From Chryseobacterium sp. OV279 (GTDB lineage Bacteria > Bacteroidota > Bacteroidia > Flavobacteriales > Weeksellaceae), in assembly GCF_900128945.1 (NCBI RefSeq), contig NZ_FQUD01000007.1, forward strand, positions 1 to 40,141: 40,141 nucleotides of DNA, read 5' to 3'. Below are positions 1-8,178 of the stretch, one piece after another. Under the pieces are notes generated by a model that did not search any database, was not told the DNA's origin, and saw only the letters and a list, made by a program, of their open reading frames with translations. Both the position numbers and the translations under genes were made by a program. Numbering within the stretch: position 1 is the stretch's first letter; each line of letters opens with the position of its first letter.

Positions 1-182
1 ATGAGCCATGAATGCTGTGACTCATCACGAAGTTAATAAATTTAAAATAAAGTATTTTCTATACAATAAATGTTAAAATTTTCGTTTCTTGATGTATGTT
101 AAGGTGATCATTAATATGGTTTTCTATTTTTGAAATTCTTAAATTTAAAGTTTTAAAACAATTTTCTAAACAAATAAACAAT
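1..182. other. Left-edge non-coding region
   Basis: No gene is supported here. Frame 1 from base 1 reads eleven codons to a TAA at 34-36, which could be the tail of a gene entering from the left, but this is too short to judge. A promoter for the YceI gene lies at 125-132. Confidence 0.4.
125..132 (+). promoter_or_regulatory. Bacteroidota -7 element for YceI gene
   Basis: TATTTTTG matches the Bacteroidota -7 consensus TAnnTTTG and lies 50 bases before the ATG. I see no convincing TTG at the usual -33 spacing. Confidence 0.45.
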
Positions 183-860
183 ATGAAAAAACTTAGTGTA
201 ATCGCATTAGTAGGAATTGGATTGCTTGCAGCATCATGTAATAAAGATAAATCAGCGGGTACTACGGCTACGGCTACAGAACAGAAAGTAGCTGAGAGCA
301 AAGGTGAAGTTTTACCGGTAGATGTTGCTGCTTCTGTAGTAAACTGGAAAGCTTTTCACAAAGGAGGTATGGCACCTCGTTGGGGAACACTTAACGTAAA
401 GTCTGGAGATCTTAGCATTGAAGGAGGTCAGTTGGCTGCCGGAAATTTTGTGATCGATATGAATTCTATTAAAGTGGATCCGGCTTCAGTAACGGAGAAA
501 GATAAAAAGCCGGCAGATCTTGAAGCTCACTTAAAAAATCCTGATTTCTTTGATACGGCAAAGAATCCCACTTCAGATTTTAAAATCACCAGTGTAACAG
601 ATTTAAAAGATGCACCTAAAGATGCTGTTGCAGGAGCCAACAAAACAGTAAGCGGAAACCTTACCTTATCAGGAAAAACAGTTAATGTAACTTTCCCTGC
701 TAAAGTAGATGTAACAGAAACTTCAGCATCTGTGAATGCTAAATTTACGGTAAACAGAGCAGATTGGGGGCTTAAATTCGGGACTTCAGAAGCAGATCCT
801 GCAGAATGGATGATCAGCAAAGACATTGAGATCTCTGTTGATGTGAAAGCTAAAAAATAA
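183..860 (+). CDS. YceI family lipoprotein
   Basis: The 225-residue protein starts with a lipoprotein signal peptide (MKKLSVIAL..., lipobox LAASC with C19), so it should be anchored in the periplasm or outer membrane. Residues about 45-222 form a YceI-like domain: the stretch with SVVNWKAFHKGG, LAAGNFVIDMNSIKV, the HLKNPDFFD motif and the closing KFTVNRADWGLKFG are typical. YceI proteins are lipocalin-like barrels that bind isoprenoid-type amphiphiles in the family members studied; the ligand here is unknown. The ATG at 183 is chosen because it gives an intact signal peptide. It is followed by a strong terminator, so it is probably transcribed alone. Confidence 0.9.
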   Translation: MKKLSVIALVGIGLLAASCNKDKSAGTTATATEQKVAESKGEVLPVDVAASVVNWKAFHKGGMAPRWGTLNVKSGDLSIEGGQLAAGNFVIDMNSIKVDPASVTEKDKKPADLEAHLKNPDFFDTAKNPTSDFKITSVTDLKDAPKDAVAGANKTVSGNLTLSGKTVNVTFPAKVDVTETSASVNAKFTVNRADWGLKFGTSEADPAEWMISKDIEISVDVKAKK

Positions 861-886
861 TTGTTAGATACAATACAAATAGGGAG

Positions 887-916
887 AGCTGCTTTTTTAT
901 AAAAGCAGCTTTTTTT
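887..916 (+). terminator. Rho-independent terminator after YceI gene
   Basis: A perfect 10-bp inverted repeat (AGCTGCTTTT / AAAAGCAGCT) with a TTAT loop is followed by six T residues. Confidence 0.85.
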
Positions 917-943
917 ATGGTGGCTGAAGATCTCCCAATTCAT

Positions 944-951
944 TACTTTTG
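944..951 (+). promoter_or_regulatory. -7 element for DUF1294 gene, leaderless layout
   Basis: TACTTTTG matches TAnnTTTG exactly and ends five bases before the ATG at 957. The start codon therefore lies where transcription is expected to begin, suggesting a leaderless or nearly leaderless mRNA. Confidence 0.55.
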
Positions 952-956
952 CACCC

Positions 957-1214
957 ATGATCTACATTCTACTCATCACAAGCCTGATCACTTTCATCAT
1001 TTTTGGCTGGGACAAAAGACTTTCCATTAAACATAAAAGAAGAATTCCTGAAAGTACACTTTTAGGATTTACATTTCTTGGTGGGACAGTCGGAGCCATT
1101 TTAGGAATGCTCATTTTGAGGCACAAAATTTCTAAAAAATCTTTTTTGCTGAAATTGGGCGGAATTATTTTAATTCAGGTCGTATGTATTTATTTTTTAG
1201 AAAAATATTCGTGA
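957..1214 (+). CDS. DUF1294 family small membrane protein
   Basis: An 85-residue protein with the DUF1294 signature: a first membrane segment (about 2-18), then WDKRLSIKHKRRIPE, then a glycine-rich segment FLGGTVGAILGMLILRHK and HKISKKSF, then a last hydrophobic segment. Its length fits the family. Function is unknown; it is an inner-membrane protein with a conserved basic loop. The ATG at 957 follows a -7 promoter element almost directly. No terminator is obvious before typA, which has its own promoter. Confidence 0.85.
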   Translation: MIYILLITSLITFIIFGWDKRLSIKHKRRIPESTLLGFTFLGGTVGAILGMLILRHKISKKSFLLKLGGIILIQVVCIYFLEKYS

Positions 1215-1373
1215 GATTAATCATTTAAACCTAATGGTAGATTCTTAATCTTCAATTTAAATGGAATTCTAAAATCTTCAATTTTAAAGCTTTAACAGGG
1301 TAAACTGGTGAACGTGCTCATTATGAATTTGTTAATTAATTTATATTCTTGCTTATTATTCATTAGAAATCAC

Positions 1374-1381
1374 TATTTTTG
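1374..1381 (+). promoter_or_regulatory. Promoter -7 element for typA
   Basis: TATTTTTG matches TAnnTTTG, with a TTG at 1349-1351 (22-bp spacer) as possible -33 element. The expected transcript has a short leader of about 12 bases. Confidence 0.6.
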
Positions 1382-1399
1382 CACCCGTAAAAATCATTC

Positions 1400-3205
1400 A
1401 TGCAAAACATTAGAAATATTGCGATTATCGCACACGTTGACCACGGGAAGACGACTTTGGTTGACAAGATTATTCATGCTACAAACATTTTCAGAGAAAA
1501 TCAGGAAAGTGGAGAATTAATAATGGATAATAACGATCTTGAAAGAGAAAGAGGTATTACCATTCTATCTAAAAATATTTCTGTTACTTATAAAGACGTT
1601 AAGATTAACGTAATCGATACTCCCGGTCACGCCGATTTCGGTGGGGAAGTAGAGAGAGTTTTAAAAATGGCGGATGGAGTTATTTTGTTGGTAGATGCCT
1701 TTGAAGGGCCAATGCCTCAGACAAGATTCGTACTTCAGAAAGCATTGGAATTAGGACTTAGACCATTAGTGGTAATCAATAAAGTAGATAAACCAAACTG
1801 TCGTCCTGAAGAAGTTCATGACCAGGTATTTGATTTATTCTTCAACCTTGAGGCTACTGAAGAGCAGCTTGACTTCCCAACATTCTACGGTTCTTCCAAG
1901 CAAGGTTGGTTCAACACTTCATTAGAGCAGACAGAAGATATTTTCCCATTATTAGATGGTATCCTACAATATGTTCCTGAACCTAAAGTAGAGGAAGGAA
2001 ACTTACAGATGCAAATCGTTTCTCTTGACTTTTCTTCTTTCTTAGGAAGAATTGCAATCGGAAAAGTGATCAGAGGAGAGATCAAAGAATCTCAGTGGAT
2101 TGGTTTAGCTCAGGCAGACGGTAAGGTATTGAAAGGAAAAGTAAAAGAACTTTACGTTTTTGAAGGGTTAGGTAAGAAAAAAGTTACAGAAGTAAAAGCA
2201 GGTGATATCTGTGCTGTTGTAGGTTTTGACGCTTTCCAGATCGGTGATTCATTCGTAGATCTTGAAAACCCTGAACCATTGCCAAGAACTGCAATTGATG
2301 AGCCTACATTGAACATGACGTTCTCTATCAACAATTCACCTTTCTTCGGTAAAGACGGTAAATATGTTACTTCTAACCACCTGAAAGAAAGATTAACAAA
2401 AGAATTAGAGAAAAACTTAGCATTAAGAGTTGAACAAACTGATGATGCTAACACTTTCTTAGTATTCGGTAGAGGTATTCTTCACTTATCAGTTTTGATC
2501 GAAACAATGAGAAGAGAAGGGTATGAAATGACAATTGGTCAGCCGCAGGTTATCCTTAGAGAAATCGACGGAGAAAAATGTGAGCCTTATGAATCTTTAG
2601 TAGTAGACGTTCCTGAAGAATTTGCTTCAAGAGTAATCGACTTGGCTACTCAGAGAAAAGGTGACCTTCACATTATGGAAACTAAAGGAGAAATGCAGCA
2701 TATGGAATTCGAAATTCCTTCAAGAGGTTTGATCGGATTGCGTTCTCAAATGTTGACCGCTACTGCTGGTGAAGCTATTATGGCTCACCGTTTCACAGAA
2801 TACAAGCCTTTCAAAGGTGCTATTCCTGGAAGAAGCAATGGTGTACTGATCAGCAAAACTCAAGGTCCTGCTACAGAATATTCTATCGCTAAACTACAGG
2901 ATAGAGGTAAGTTCTATGTAGATCCGGGTGAGGAAATCTATGCAGGTATGATCATCGGTGAACAAAACAAGCCAGGTGACTTGGTCGTAAACATCGTTGA
3001 AGCAAAGCAATTGAACAACATGAGAGCTTCAGGTAAAGATAAAGATACAGGTGTTGCACCGAAAATCTTATTCTCTCTTGAAGAATGTATGGAATATATT
3101 CAGGGTGATGAAGCGATTGAGGTGACTCCAAACTTCATCAGAATGAGAAAGAAAGTACTTTCTGAAGAAGAAAGAAAAAGAATGGACAGATCTGCGAAAG
3201 CATAA
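1400..3205 (+). CDS. typA: Translational GTPase TypA/BipA
   Basis: A 601-residue EF-G-like GTPase of normal TypA length. Visible GTPase motifs are G1 AHVDHGKT (11-18), G2 RGIT (51-54), G3 DTPGH (73-77) and G4 NKVD (127-130). Domain II follows (about 200-300), then EF-G III/V-like domains and the TypA-specific C-terminal region that includes PSRGLIGLRSQ and VEAKQLNNMRASGKDK. In characterised bacteria TypA binds the 70S ribosome and assists assembly of the large subunit, mainly under stress or cold. The gene is monocistronic, with a promoter at 1374 and a terminator at 3224. Confidence 0.97.
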   Translation: MQNIRNIAIIAHVDHGKTTLVDKIIHATNIFRENQESGELIMDNNDLERERGITILSKNISVTYKDVKINVIDTPGHADFGGEVERVLKMADGVILLVDAFEGPMPQTRFVLQKALELGLRPLVVINKVDKPNCRPEEVHDQVFDLFFNLEATEEQLDFPTFYGSSKQGWFNTSLEQTEDIFPLLDGILQYVPEPKVEEGNLQMQIVSLDFSSFLGRIAIGKVIRGEIKESQWIGLAQADGKVLKGKVKELYVFEGLGKKKVTEVKAGDICAVVGFDAFQIGDSFVDLENPEPLPRTAIDEPTLNMTFSINNSPFFGKDGKYVTSNHLKERLTKELEKNLALRVEQTDDANTFLVFGRGILHLSVLIETMRREGYEMTIGQPQVILREIDGEKCEPYESLVVDVPEEFASRVIDLATQRKGDLHIMETKGEMQHMEFEIPSRGLIGLRSQMLTATAGEAIMAHRFTEYKPFKGAIPGRSNGVLISKTQGPATEYSIAKLQDRGKFYVDPGEEIYAGMIIGEQNKPGDLVVNIVEAKQLNNMRASGKDKDTGVAPKILFSLEECMEYIQGDEAIEVTPNFIRMRKKVLSEEERKRMDRSAKA

Positions 3206-3223
3206 GAAATTCTTACATATAAG

Positions 3224-3252
3224 AAAAGCCTCGAATTTTTCGGGGCTTTTTT
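3224..3252 (+). terminator. Rho-independent terminator after typA
   Basis: Stem AAAAGCCTCGA / TCGGGGCTTTT (one T-G wobble) around an ATTTT loop, running into a T-rich tail. Confidence 0.8.
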
Positions 3253-3330
3253 ATTATACTATGTCTTAAAATGTTTATTTTGGCATAATAATCTCTTAGA
3301 AAAAATAAAATTTAAAGTAGTTTGCAGACG

Positions 3331-4941
3331 ATGAGAATGAATATCATAAAGCTTACTGTTTTAGCCGGAGTTTTTGCATCATATGCCAGTTGCTCCGTCC
3401 AGAACAATACCGTAAAAGCAGCCCCGACAAAAAATACAGCAAAGCCCAATACCAATATATCAAAACCTAAAGAACCGGTTGCCGTAGTAAAACCCGGAAC
3501 ACCAGTTCCTCCGGCGGATGAAAACTTCAGAACCGTTCTTCCCGAAGTTAAAAGAGAATTCCGTGGAGCCTGGATTGCCAGTGTAGCCAATATCAACTGG
3601 CCGTCAAGAAATAATTTAACCGTTGATCAGCAGAAAGCAGAAGCCATTAGCATGCTCGATATGCTGAAAGACAATAATTTCAACGCAGCCATCTTCCAGA
3701 TCAGACCTTCTGCGGATGCTTTATATACGAGTAACATTGAACCCTGGTCATACTTTCTGACTGGGCAGACCGGATCTGCTCCTTATCCAAATTATGACCC
3801 CCTTCAGTTTTGGATTGAAGAAGCGCATAAGAGAGGCCTGGAACTGCATGTATGGTTAAATCCTTACCGTGCTCACCATTCAAACGGAGGAGCTGTTAAT
3901 AGCCTTTCTATGGCGAGCAAGCTGTCCGATATCGTGATTAAATTAAAGAACGGAATGTACTGGTTCGATCCCGCTAATCCAAAAACGCAGGGCCACGTTT
4001 CCAATGTTGTAAAAGATATTGTGAAAAGATATGATATCGATGCCGTTCATTTTGATGACTATTTCTATCCTTACGCCACGTACAACAGAGGTGCGGATTT
4101 TCCGGATAATGCCAGCTGGAATGAGTATCTGAGAAGTGGTGGAACCTTGTCCAGAGCAGACTGGAGAAGAGACAACGTGAATAAATTCGTGGAAAGGATT
4201 TATAAAGAGATTCATGCAGAAAAAAATTATGTACGATTTGGAATCAGCCCGTTTGGAATCTGGAAACCAGGATATCCTGAAGGAATCGTAGGTTCATCTC
4301 AGTATGACGAATTGTATGCTGATGCTAAATTATGGCTGAATAAAGGATGGGTAGATTATTTCTCACCACAGCTATACTGGCCGATTGACTCAAAAGGGCA
4401 GGGTTTTGAAGCTTTACTGAACTGGTGGAAATCTGAAAATACAATGAACCGTCACCTGTGGCCGGGACTGAATACCGTTGAGATCAAAGTATCAGATCGA
4501 CCTACGGAAATTAAAAATCAGATTGAAGTTTCAAGACAGATCTTAAAGAATGATGCCGGAGAAATCCACTGGAGCATTGCTGGCCTTACAAAAAATGCCA
4601 ATATGCTTCCTGTCCTGAAAAACGGACCTTACAAAGAAAAAGCACTGATCCCGAAAACATCCTGGATCAAAGCCATTCCATTGCAGACCCCTACCATTTT
4701 TGTGACAGACAGCGGAAGTTCAGCCAGAACAAGCTGGAGCACTAAAAACATAGGTGATGTATTTCAATGGGTACTTTTCACCCAGTATAACGGAGTTTGG
4801 GAAACAGAAATCCTTACTTTAGACACCCTTTCAAAAGATATCCCAAAATTTAAAGACGGCAAGAAACTCAACGCAGTAGCTATAAAAGCAGTGGACAGAC
4901 TCGGAAATGAGAGCGATTATATGGCGAAGAAGATAAAGTAA
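3331..4941 (+). CDS. GHL10 family glycoside hydrolase-like lipoprotein
   Basis: A 536-residue protein from the ATG at 3331; the reading frame extends to a TTG at 3322, and a second ATG at 3337 is possible. The N terminus is a lipoprotein signal (YASC, C21) followed by a Pro/Thr/Lys-rich linker (about 25-65). Residues about 75-370 form a GHL10/DUF187 TIM-barrel-like domain, starting EFRGAWIASVANINWPS, with FQIRPSADALY, LELHVWLNPYRA, HFDDYFYP and SPQLYWPI. The last 100 residues look like an Ig/FN3-like module. YngK-type relatives are thought to act on cell-wall or surface glycans; the substrate here is unknown. Probably lipid-anchored on the cell envelope and transcribed alone. Confidence 0.85.
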   Translation: MRMNIIKLTVLAGVFASYASCSVQNNTVKAAPTKNTAKPNTNISKPKEPVAVVKPGTPVPPADENFRTVLPEVKREFRGAWIASVANINWPSRNNLTVDQQKAEAISMLDMLKDNNFNAAIFQIRPSADALYTSNIEPWSYFLTGQTGSAPYPNYDPLQFWIEEAHKRGLELHVWLNPYRAHHSNGGAVNSLSMASKLSDIVIKLKNGMYWFDPANPKTQGHVSNVVKDIVKRYDIDAVHFDDYFYPYATYNRGADFPDNASWNEYLRSGGTLSRADWRRDNVNKFVERIYKEIHAEKNYVRFGISPFGIWKPGYPEGIVGSSQYDELYADAKLWLNKGWVDYFSPQLYWPIDSKGQGFEALLNWWKSENTMNRHLWPGLNTVEIKVSDRPTEIKNQIEVSRQILKNDAGEIHWSIAGLTKNANMLPVLKNGPYKEKALIPKTSWIKAIPLQTPTIFVTDSGSSARTSWSTKNIGDVFQWVLFTQYNGVWETEILTLDTLSKDIPKFKDGKKLNAVAIKAVDRLGNESDYMAKKIK

Positions 4942-5069
4942 AGGGCTGAAAGGGAAGAAGGAGGCTGGAAGTTAGTATTAGCCTTGTCATAACTCCCGAT
5001 TATTAATTTAATTCAGCAGCCTGGAAAAAACGAATAAAAACCTTTTACGTTTAATAAAACCAGAATACA

Positions 5070-5099
5070 ACCAGTTCAAAAAAGAACTGGTTTTTCTTT
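5070..5099 (+). terminator. Hairpin terminator
   Basis: ACCAGTTC / GAACTGGT perfect stem around six A, followed by TTTTCTTTT. It is 128 bases past the GHL10 stop codon, so that transcript either has a long 3' end or the hairpin serves another RNA. Confidence 0.7.
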
Positions 5100-5113
5100 T
5101 AAATAAAATATTC

Positions 5114-5206
5114 AGTCAACAGCATGAAATCTTATGGGAGATAAAGCCCTTATATCTTAAAGCATCCGAATCAGAAAATAATTTGCGCGCTAGCATTCAC
5201 CAAAAA
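5114..5206. repeat. Imperfect direct repeat, copy A
   Basis: It aligns along its whole length with 5246-5339, a 132-base period. A 22-base core (5167-5188) is identical in both copies; shared blocks include GCATGAAAT, AGATAAA and AATTTGCGC. It resembles non-coding intergenic repeats dispersed in Flavobacteriia genomes. Confidence 0.75.
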
Positions 5207-5245
5207 CTGATCTTTTTGAACTGTTTTTTCTTTAAATAGCACCTT

Positions 5246-5339
5246 AGTTAGCGGCATGAAATTTTATCGAAGATAAAATCCTTGCGCCTTAAAACAGTCG
5301 AATCAGAAAATAATTTGCGCCCTTGCGTTAACCCAAAAA
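5246..5339. repeat. Imperfect direct repeat, copy B
   Basis: Second copy of the repeat at 5114-5206, with the identical core at 5299-5320. Its end reads TTGCGCCCTTGCGTTAA, a wording often seen in intergenic repeats of Chryseobacterium-like genomes (recalled, not searched). Confidence 0.75.
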
Positions 5340-5470
5340 GACAAACCAATTCAAGAAATGAGATCAATTTATTTTAGAATAACTATAAATTAAACATTTA
5401 ATTATCTTTAAATCAATAACTTAAAAACAGTCTAGAATTTATTGAGAGAAAAAAGAAACAGGGGCGGAAC

Positions 5471-5478
5471 CATTTTTG
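5471..5478 (+). promoter_or_regulatory. Possible promoter of ferritin gene
   Basis: CATTTTTG differs from TAnnTTTG only at the first base and lies 35 bases before the ferritin ATG. No clear -33 TTG is seen. Confidence 0.35.
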
Positions 5479-5513
5479 CATTATTATTTCCATAATCACA
5501 AAAAAATACCATT

Positions 5514-6065
5514 ATGAATACCAACAGACTTTCCGCGACTATTGAAAAAGCATTAAGTGATCAGATGAACAAAGAGATTCACGCGTCACATATTTTTCTA
5601 TCGTATGGAATATGGGCAGATGACAAAGGTTATCAGGGAATTGCCAACTTCCTTTACAGACACTCGCAGGAAGAAAGAAACCATTCCATCAAATTCATGG
5701 AATATGTACTGAACAGAGGCGGAAAACCGAAAGTGGATACCATTCCGGCTCCTCCGGCCGATCCGGACTCTTTAACGGCCTGTTTCGATGGAGTCTTTAA
5801 GCATGAAGTAGACAATACAACTGCCATTTATAAAATTGTAGATATGGCGTTAGAAGAAAAAGACTGGGCAACCTGGAATTTTATGCAGTGGTTTGTTCAG
5901 GAACAGATCGAAGAAGAAACATTGGCGGCCAACCTGATCGATAAATTAAAAATTGCAGGGGGAGACAGAGCTACAGATGAATCATTATTTACTTTAGATA
6001 AAGCATTACAGAATGCCCCGAATGACGTTCCTCTGGCTCAGGAAGCGACCGGGGAGAATCCATAA
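5514..6065 (+). CDS. ftnA: Ferritin (FtnA type)
   Basis: A 183-residue non-haem ferritin. The ferroxidase ligands align with those of E. coli FtnA at a constant offset of four: E21, E54, H57, E98, Q131 and E134. These lie in the four-helix bundle (motifs NKEIHASHIFLSYG, EERNHSIKFMEYV, HEVDNTTAIYKI, FVQEQIEEE). The family forms a 24-subunit shell that oxidises Fe(II) and stores it as ferric mineral in the cytoplasm. The C-terminal tail after residue 160 is probably flexible. The gene has its own promoter region and terminator. Confidence 0.95.
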   Translation: MNTNRLSATIEKALSDQMNKEIHASHIFLSYGIWADDKGYQGIANFLYRHSQEERNHSIKFMEYVLNRGGKPKVDTIPAPPADPDSLTACFDGVFKHEVDNTTAIYKIVDMALEEKDWATWNFMQWFVQEQIEEETLAANLIDKLKIAGGDRATDESLFTLDKALQNAPNDVPLAQEATGENP

Positions 6066-6091
6066 AAACCAATTGGTGAACTAAAATTATT

Positions 6092-6124
6092 AAAAATCTG
6101 TCAGAATTACTGGCAGATTTTTTT
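6092..6124 (+). terminator. Rho-independent terminator after ferritin
   Basis: Stem AATCTGTCAG / CTGGCAGATT (one T-G pair) with an AATTA loop and a following run of T. Confidence 0.8.
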
Positions 6125-6149
6125 ATTATGAATCTCCCCATAAATTCAC

Positions 6150-6157
6150 TACCTTTG
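6150..6157 (+). promoter_or_regulatory. Promoter -7 element for ychF
   Basis: TACCTTTG matches TAnnTTTG. The predicted leader before the ychF ATG is about 105 bases, longer than usual here. Confidence 0.5.
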
Positions 6158-6268
6158 CAGGCTGAAAGTTCAATGGTCCGGAGTTGATAAAGGAAAGCCT
6201 TTATATACAAGACCCTAAACCTTGAACTTAAATCGTATCATTGAACATTAAACTTTGAATTTTACAAT

Positions 6269-7360
6269 ATGAAATGTGGAATTGTAGGCCTTCCGAATGT
6301 AGGTAAATCAACTCTTTTTAACTGCTTAAGCAACGCTAAAGCGCAGTCTGCGAACTATCCTTTCTGTACCATAGAACCGAACTTAGGAACGGTATCGGTA
6401 CCGGATCAGAGATTATTCGAGCTTGAGAAATTAGTTAATCCGGAGAGAGTACTGCCTGCGGTAGTTGAAATCGTTGACATTGCAGGTCTTGTAAAAGGGG
6501 CGAGCAAAGGAGAAGGATTGGGAAACCAGTTCCTGGCGAATATCCGCGAGTGTGAAGCGATTATCCACGTTTTAAGATGTTTTGACAATGGTAATATCAT
6601 CCACGTTGAAGGTTCTGTAGATCCGATGAGAGATAAAGAGATCATCGACATCGAGTTACAGCTGAAAGACCTTGAAACGGTAGGAAAAGCAGTTGAAAAA
6701 GCTAAAAAATTCATCAAGTCTGGAAAGAAAGACGATATCCTTGTATACGAAACCCTTCAAAACTTAGAGAAGTTCATTGAAGATGGAAAGAATGCAAGAG
6801 AATTTCCTGTTAACGACTTAACGCAGCCTATCATTGATGATATCCAGCTTTTAACGAAAAAGCCGGTATTGTATGTATGCAACGTAGACGAAAATTCTAT
6901 CAAAAACGGAAACGAATGGATAGAGAAAATCGAAACGATGGCTAAAAATGAAGGCGCAGAAGTTGTTGTTTTGGCAGCACAGATCGAGGCAGATATCAAT
7001 GAACTTGAAACATTTGAGGAAAGAGAGATTTTCCTTGAAGAATTGGGTCTTGAAGAGCCTGGAGTAAACCGTTTGATCAGAAAAGCTTACGACTTACTGA
7101 AGCTTCAGACGTATTTTACAGCGGGTGTAAAAGAAGTAAGAGCATGGACAATTGGTCAGGGATGGACAGCTCCACAGGCTGCCGGAGTGATCCACACAGA
7201 CTTCGAAAAAGGTTTCATCCGTGCAGAAGTAATCAAGTACAATGATTATTTAACGTACGGTTCTGAGGTGAAAATTAAAGAAGCCGGAAAATTATCTGTA
7301 GAAGGTAAAGAATATATCGTTCAGGATGGTGACATCATGCACTTTAGATTCAACGTATAA
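6269..7360 (+). CDS. ychF: Redox-regulated ATPase YchF (Obg-like)
   Basis: A 363-residue P-loop protein of standard YchF length. G1 is GLPNVGKST (7-15), G3 is DIAG (70-73) inside DIAGLVKGASKGEGLGN, and the G4 position reads NVDE (205-208) instead of NKxD, which in this family explains preference for ATP over GTP. An alpha-helical coiled insertion (about 120-180) and a C-terminal TGS domain (about 280-363) are present. YchF binds ribosomes and is implicated in translation and oxidative-stress response. A strong hairpin ends the transcript just before the oppositely oriented peptide cluster. Confidence 0.97.
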   Translation: MKCGIVGLPNVGKSTLFNCLSNAKAQSANYPFCTIEPNLGTVSVPDQRLFELEKLVNPERVLPAVVEIVDIAGLVKGASKGEGLGNQFLANIRECEAIIHVLRCFDNGNIIHVEGSVDPMRDKEIIDIELQLKDLETVGKAVEKAKKFIKSGKKDDILVYETLQNLEKFIEDGKNAREFPVNDLTQPIIDDIQLLTKKPVLYVCNVDENSIKNGNEWIEKIETMAKNEGAEVVVLAAQIEADINELETFEEREIFLEELGLEEPGVNRLIRKAYDLLKLQTYFTAGVKEVRAWTIGQGWTAPQAAGVIHTDFEKGFIRAEVIKYNDYLTYGSEVKIKEAGKLSVEGKEYIVQDGDIMHFRFNV

Positions 7361-7386
7361 GAATATATTAAAGTTAGTTATAAATG

Positions 7387-7421
7387 AAAAACGCTTCCAC
7401 GCAATATGGGAAGCGTTTTTT
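7387..7421 (+). terminator. Rho-independent terminator after ychF
   Basis: Stem AAAACGCTTCC / GGAAGCGTTTT with a nine-to-ten-base loop, ending in six T. Confidence 0.85.
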
Positions 7422-7425
7422 GCAT

Positions 7426-7455
7426 AAAAAAACCACCCTGCAGGAGAGTGGCTTC
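7426..7455 (-). terminator. Possible terminator of the peptide gene cluster
   Basis: Read on the minus strand, CCAC...GTGG and inner CC-TGCA-GG can pair, followed by seven T. The stem has an asymmetric bulge, so the call rests mainly on position and the T-run. Confidence 0.5.
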
Positions 7456-7474
7456 TTAAACATATTTCTTGATA

Positions 7475-7654
7475 TTAGAATAAACGTTCGATAGGATCTA
7501 TGATGATCAGTTGACACTGCTGTTCAGCGCATCCTCTTCCGTATTTTCTGCATTCTCCTGTAAAAGGATCAATGCACATTTCCTTTCCGCCAACGATTGT
7601 TCTTAATTCTCTTTTGTTTAGTTTTTTTCCGTTGCTCAAATTTTGATTTTTCAT
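7475..7654 (-). CDS. Double-glycine leader Cys-rich peptide, 4-Cys type (copy 1)
   Basis: A 59-residue bacteriocin-like peptide, short enough to be missed. Leader MKNQNLSNGKKLNKRELRTI ends at VGG (G22-G23), a double-glycine site normally cut by a C39 peptidase ABC exporter. The core has four cysteines, C27, C35, C42 and C47 (C-x7-C-x6-C-x4-C), with IDPFTGECRK and GCAEQQC, as in copies 4 and 5. Its tail after C47 (QLIIIDPIERLF) is hydrophobic and lacks the RP dipeptide of the others. It is the last gene of the cluster, 49 bases after copy 2. Role as bacteriocin, signal or other secreted peptide is not known. Confidence 0.8.
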   Translation of the reverse strand: MKNQNLSNGKKLNKRELRTIVGGKEMCIDPFTGECRKYGRGCAEQQCQLIIIDPIERLF

Positions 7655-7703
7655 AGTCTTTGATTTATTTTAATTAGTTTTTGTAGATTGCTGTTACAAT
7701 GAA

Positions 7704-7919
7704 TTATGGTTCAAAAACCGGATCAGGTTGAGGTCTGCATTGTTTTTGAGCACAACCTATAGAAATTTTTGAACAGGCTCTGGGATCACCAGGTGGAAAA
7801 GGCTCGCATGGAAATTCTGTACAAAGAATTGGTTCCATACAGTTTATCATACCTCCGGAAATAGTTTTTAGCTCTTTTTTACTTAGCTTTTTCCCGCTTT
7901 TTAAAATTAGATTTTTCAT
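7704..7919 (-). CDS. Double-glycine leader Cys-rich peptide, 6-Cys type (copy 2)
   Basis: 71 residues from the ATG at 7919; the frame extends three codons to a TTG, but the sister genes all begin MKN/MKS, which decides the start. Leader LKSGKKLSKKELKTISGG places the double glycine at 22-23. The core carries six cysteines: C27, C33, C38, C49, C56 and C61. The last three keep the x6/x4 spacing of the 4-Cys copies, with SIGCAQKQCRP. Relative to these, a Pro/Glu-rich segment with two extra cysteines is inserted. It lies 31 bases from copy 3, so the two are probably cotranscribed. Confidence 0.85.
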   Translation of the reverse strand: MKNLILKSGKKLSKKELKTISGGMINCMEPILCTEFPCEPFPPGDPRACSKISIGCAQKQCRPQPDPVFEP

Positions 7920-7950
7920 AGTTTTCAATTGACTTAATTTGTGATTAATT

Positions 7951-8148
7951 CTAAACTAAAGGTTGTGGTCTGCATTCTTTTTGTGCACATACTTTTGAGA
8001 TAATCGTACATCCGTTTGGCTCTGAAGAAGGTTCACATGGTTGAACCGGGCAAAGAACAGGTGCCGCACAGTTCAGTAGACCTCCTGCAATAGTTTTTAA
8101 TTGATTTTTAGTTAGTTTTTTCCCTCCTTTTAAAAATAGGCTTTTCAT
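7951..8148 (-). CDS. Double-glycine leader Cys-rich peptide, 6-Cys type (copy 3)
   Basis: 65 residues. Leader MKSLFLKGGKKLTKNQLKTI ends at AGG (22-23). Core cysteines are C27, C33, C38, C47, C54 and C59; the pattern C-P-V-Q-P-C and KVCAQKECRP mirror copy 2 closely, so these two form a subclass. It has its own promoter region (8149-8213), nearly identical to that of copy 4, and begins the second transcription unit of the cluster after the hairpin at 8257-8290. An even number of cysteines suits disulfides in an exported peptide; that is inference. Confidence 0.85.
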   Translation of the reverse strand: MKSLFLKGGKKLTKNQLKTIAGGLLNCAAPVLCPVQPCEPSSEPNGCTIISKVCAQKECRPQPLV

Positions 8149-8178
8149 TGTTTTGATTTTTAGTGTGTTAGTTGAAAA

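Larger units (their letters stand above)
4942..5513. other. Long intergenic region with repeats
   Basis: A 572-base gap without a plausible gene. It holds a strong hairpin terminator (5070-5099), two imperfect copies of a roughly 93-base repeat (5114-5206, 5246-5339) and, near its right end, the probable ferritin promoter. Confidence 0.7.

Noticed and set aside
527..958. Long open frame on the minus strand across the YceI gene
   Set aside because: It lies opposite a clear lipoprotein gene with signal peptide and domain, and has no family-like features; a shadow frame.
5114..5339. CRISPR array
   Set aside because: Only two imperfect copies of a long repeat, variable throughout, with no short regular repeat-spacer structure and no cas genes.
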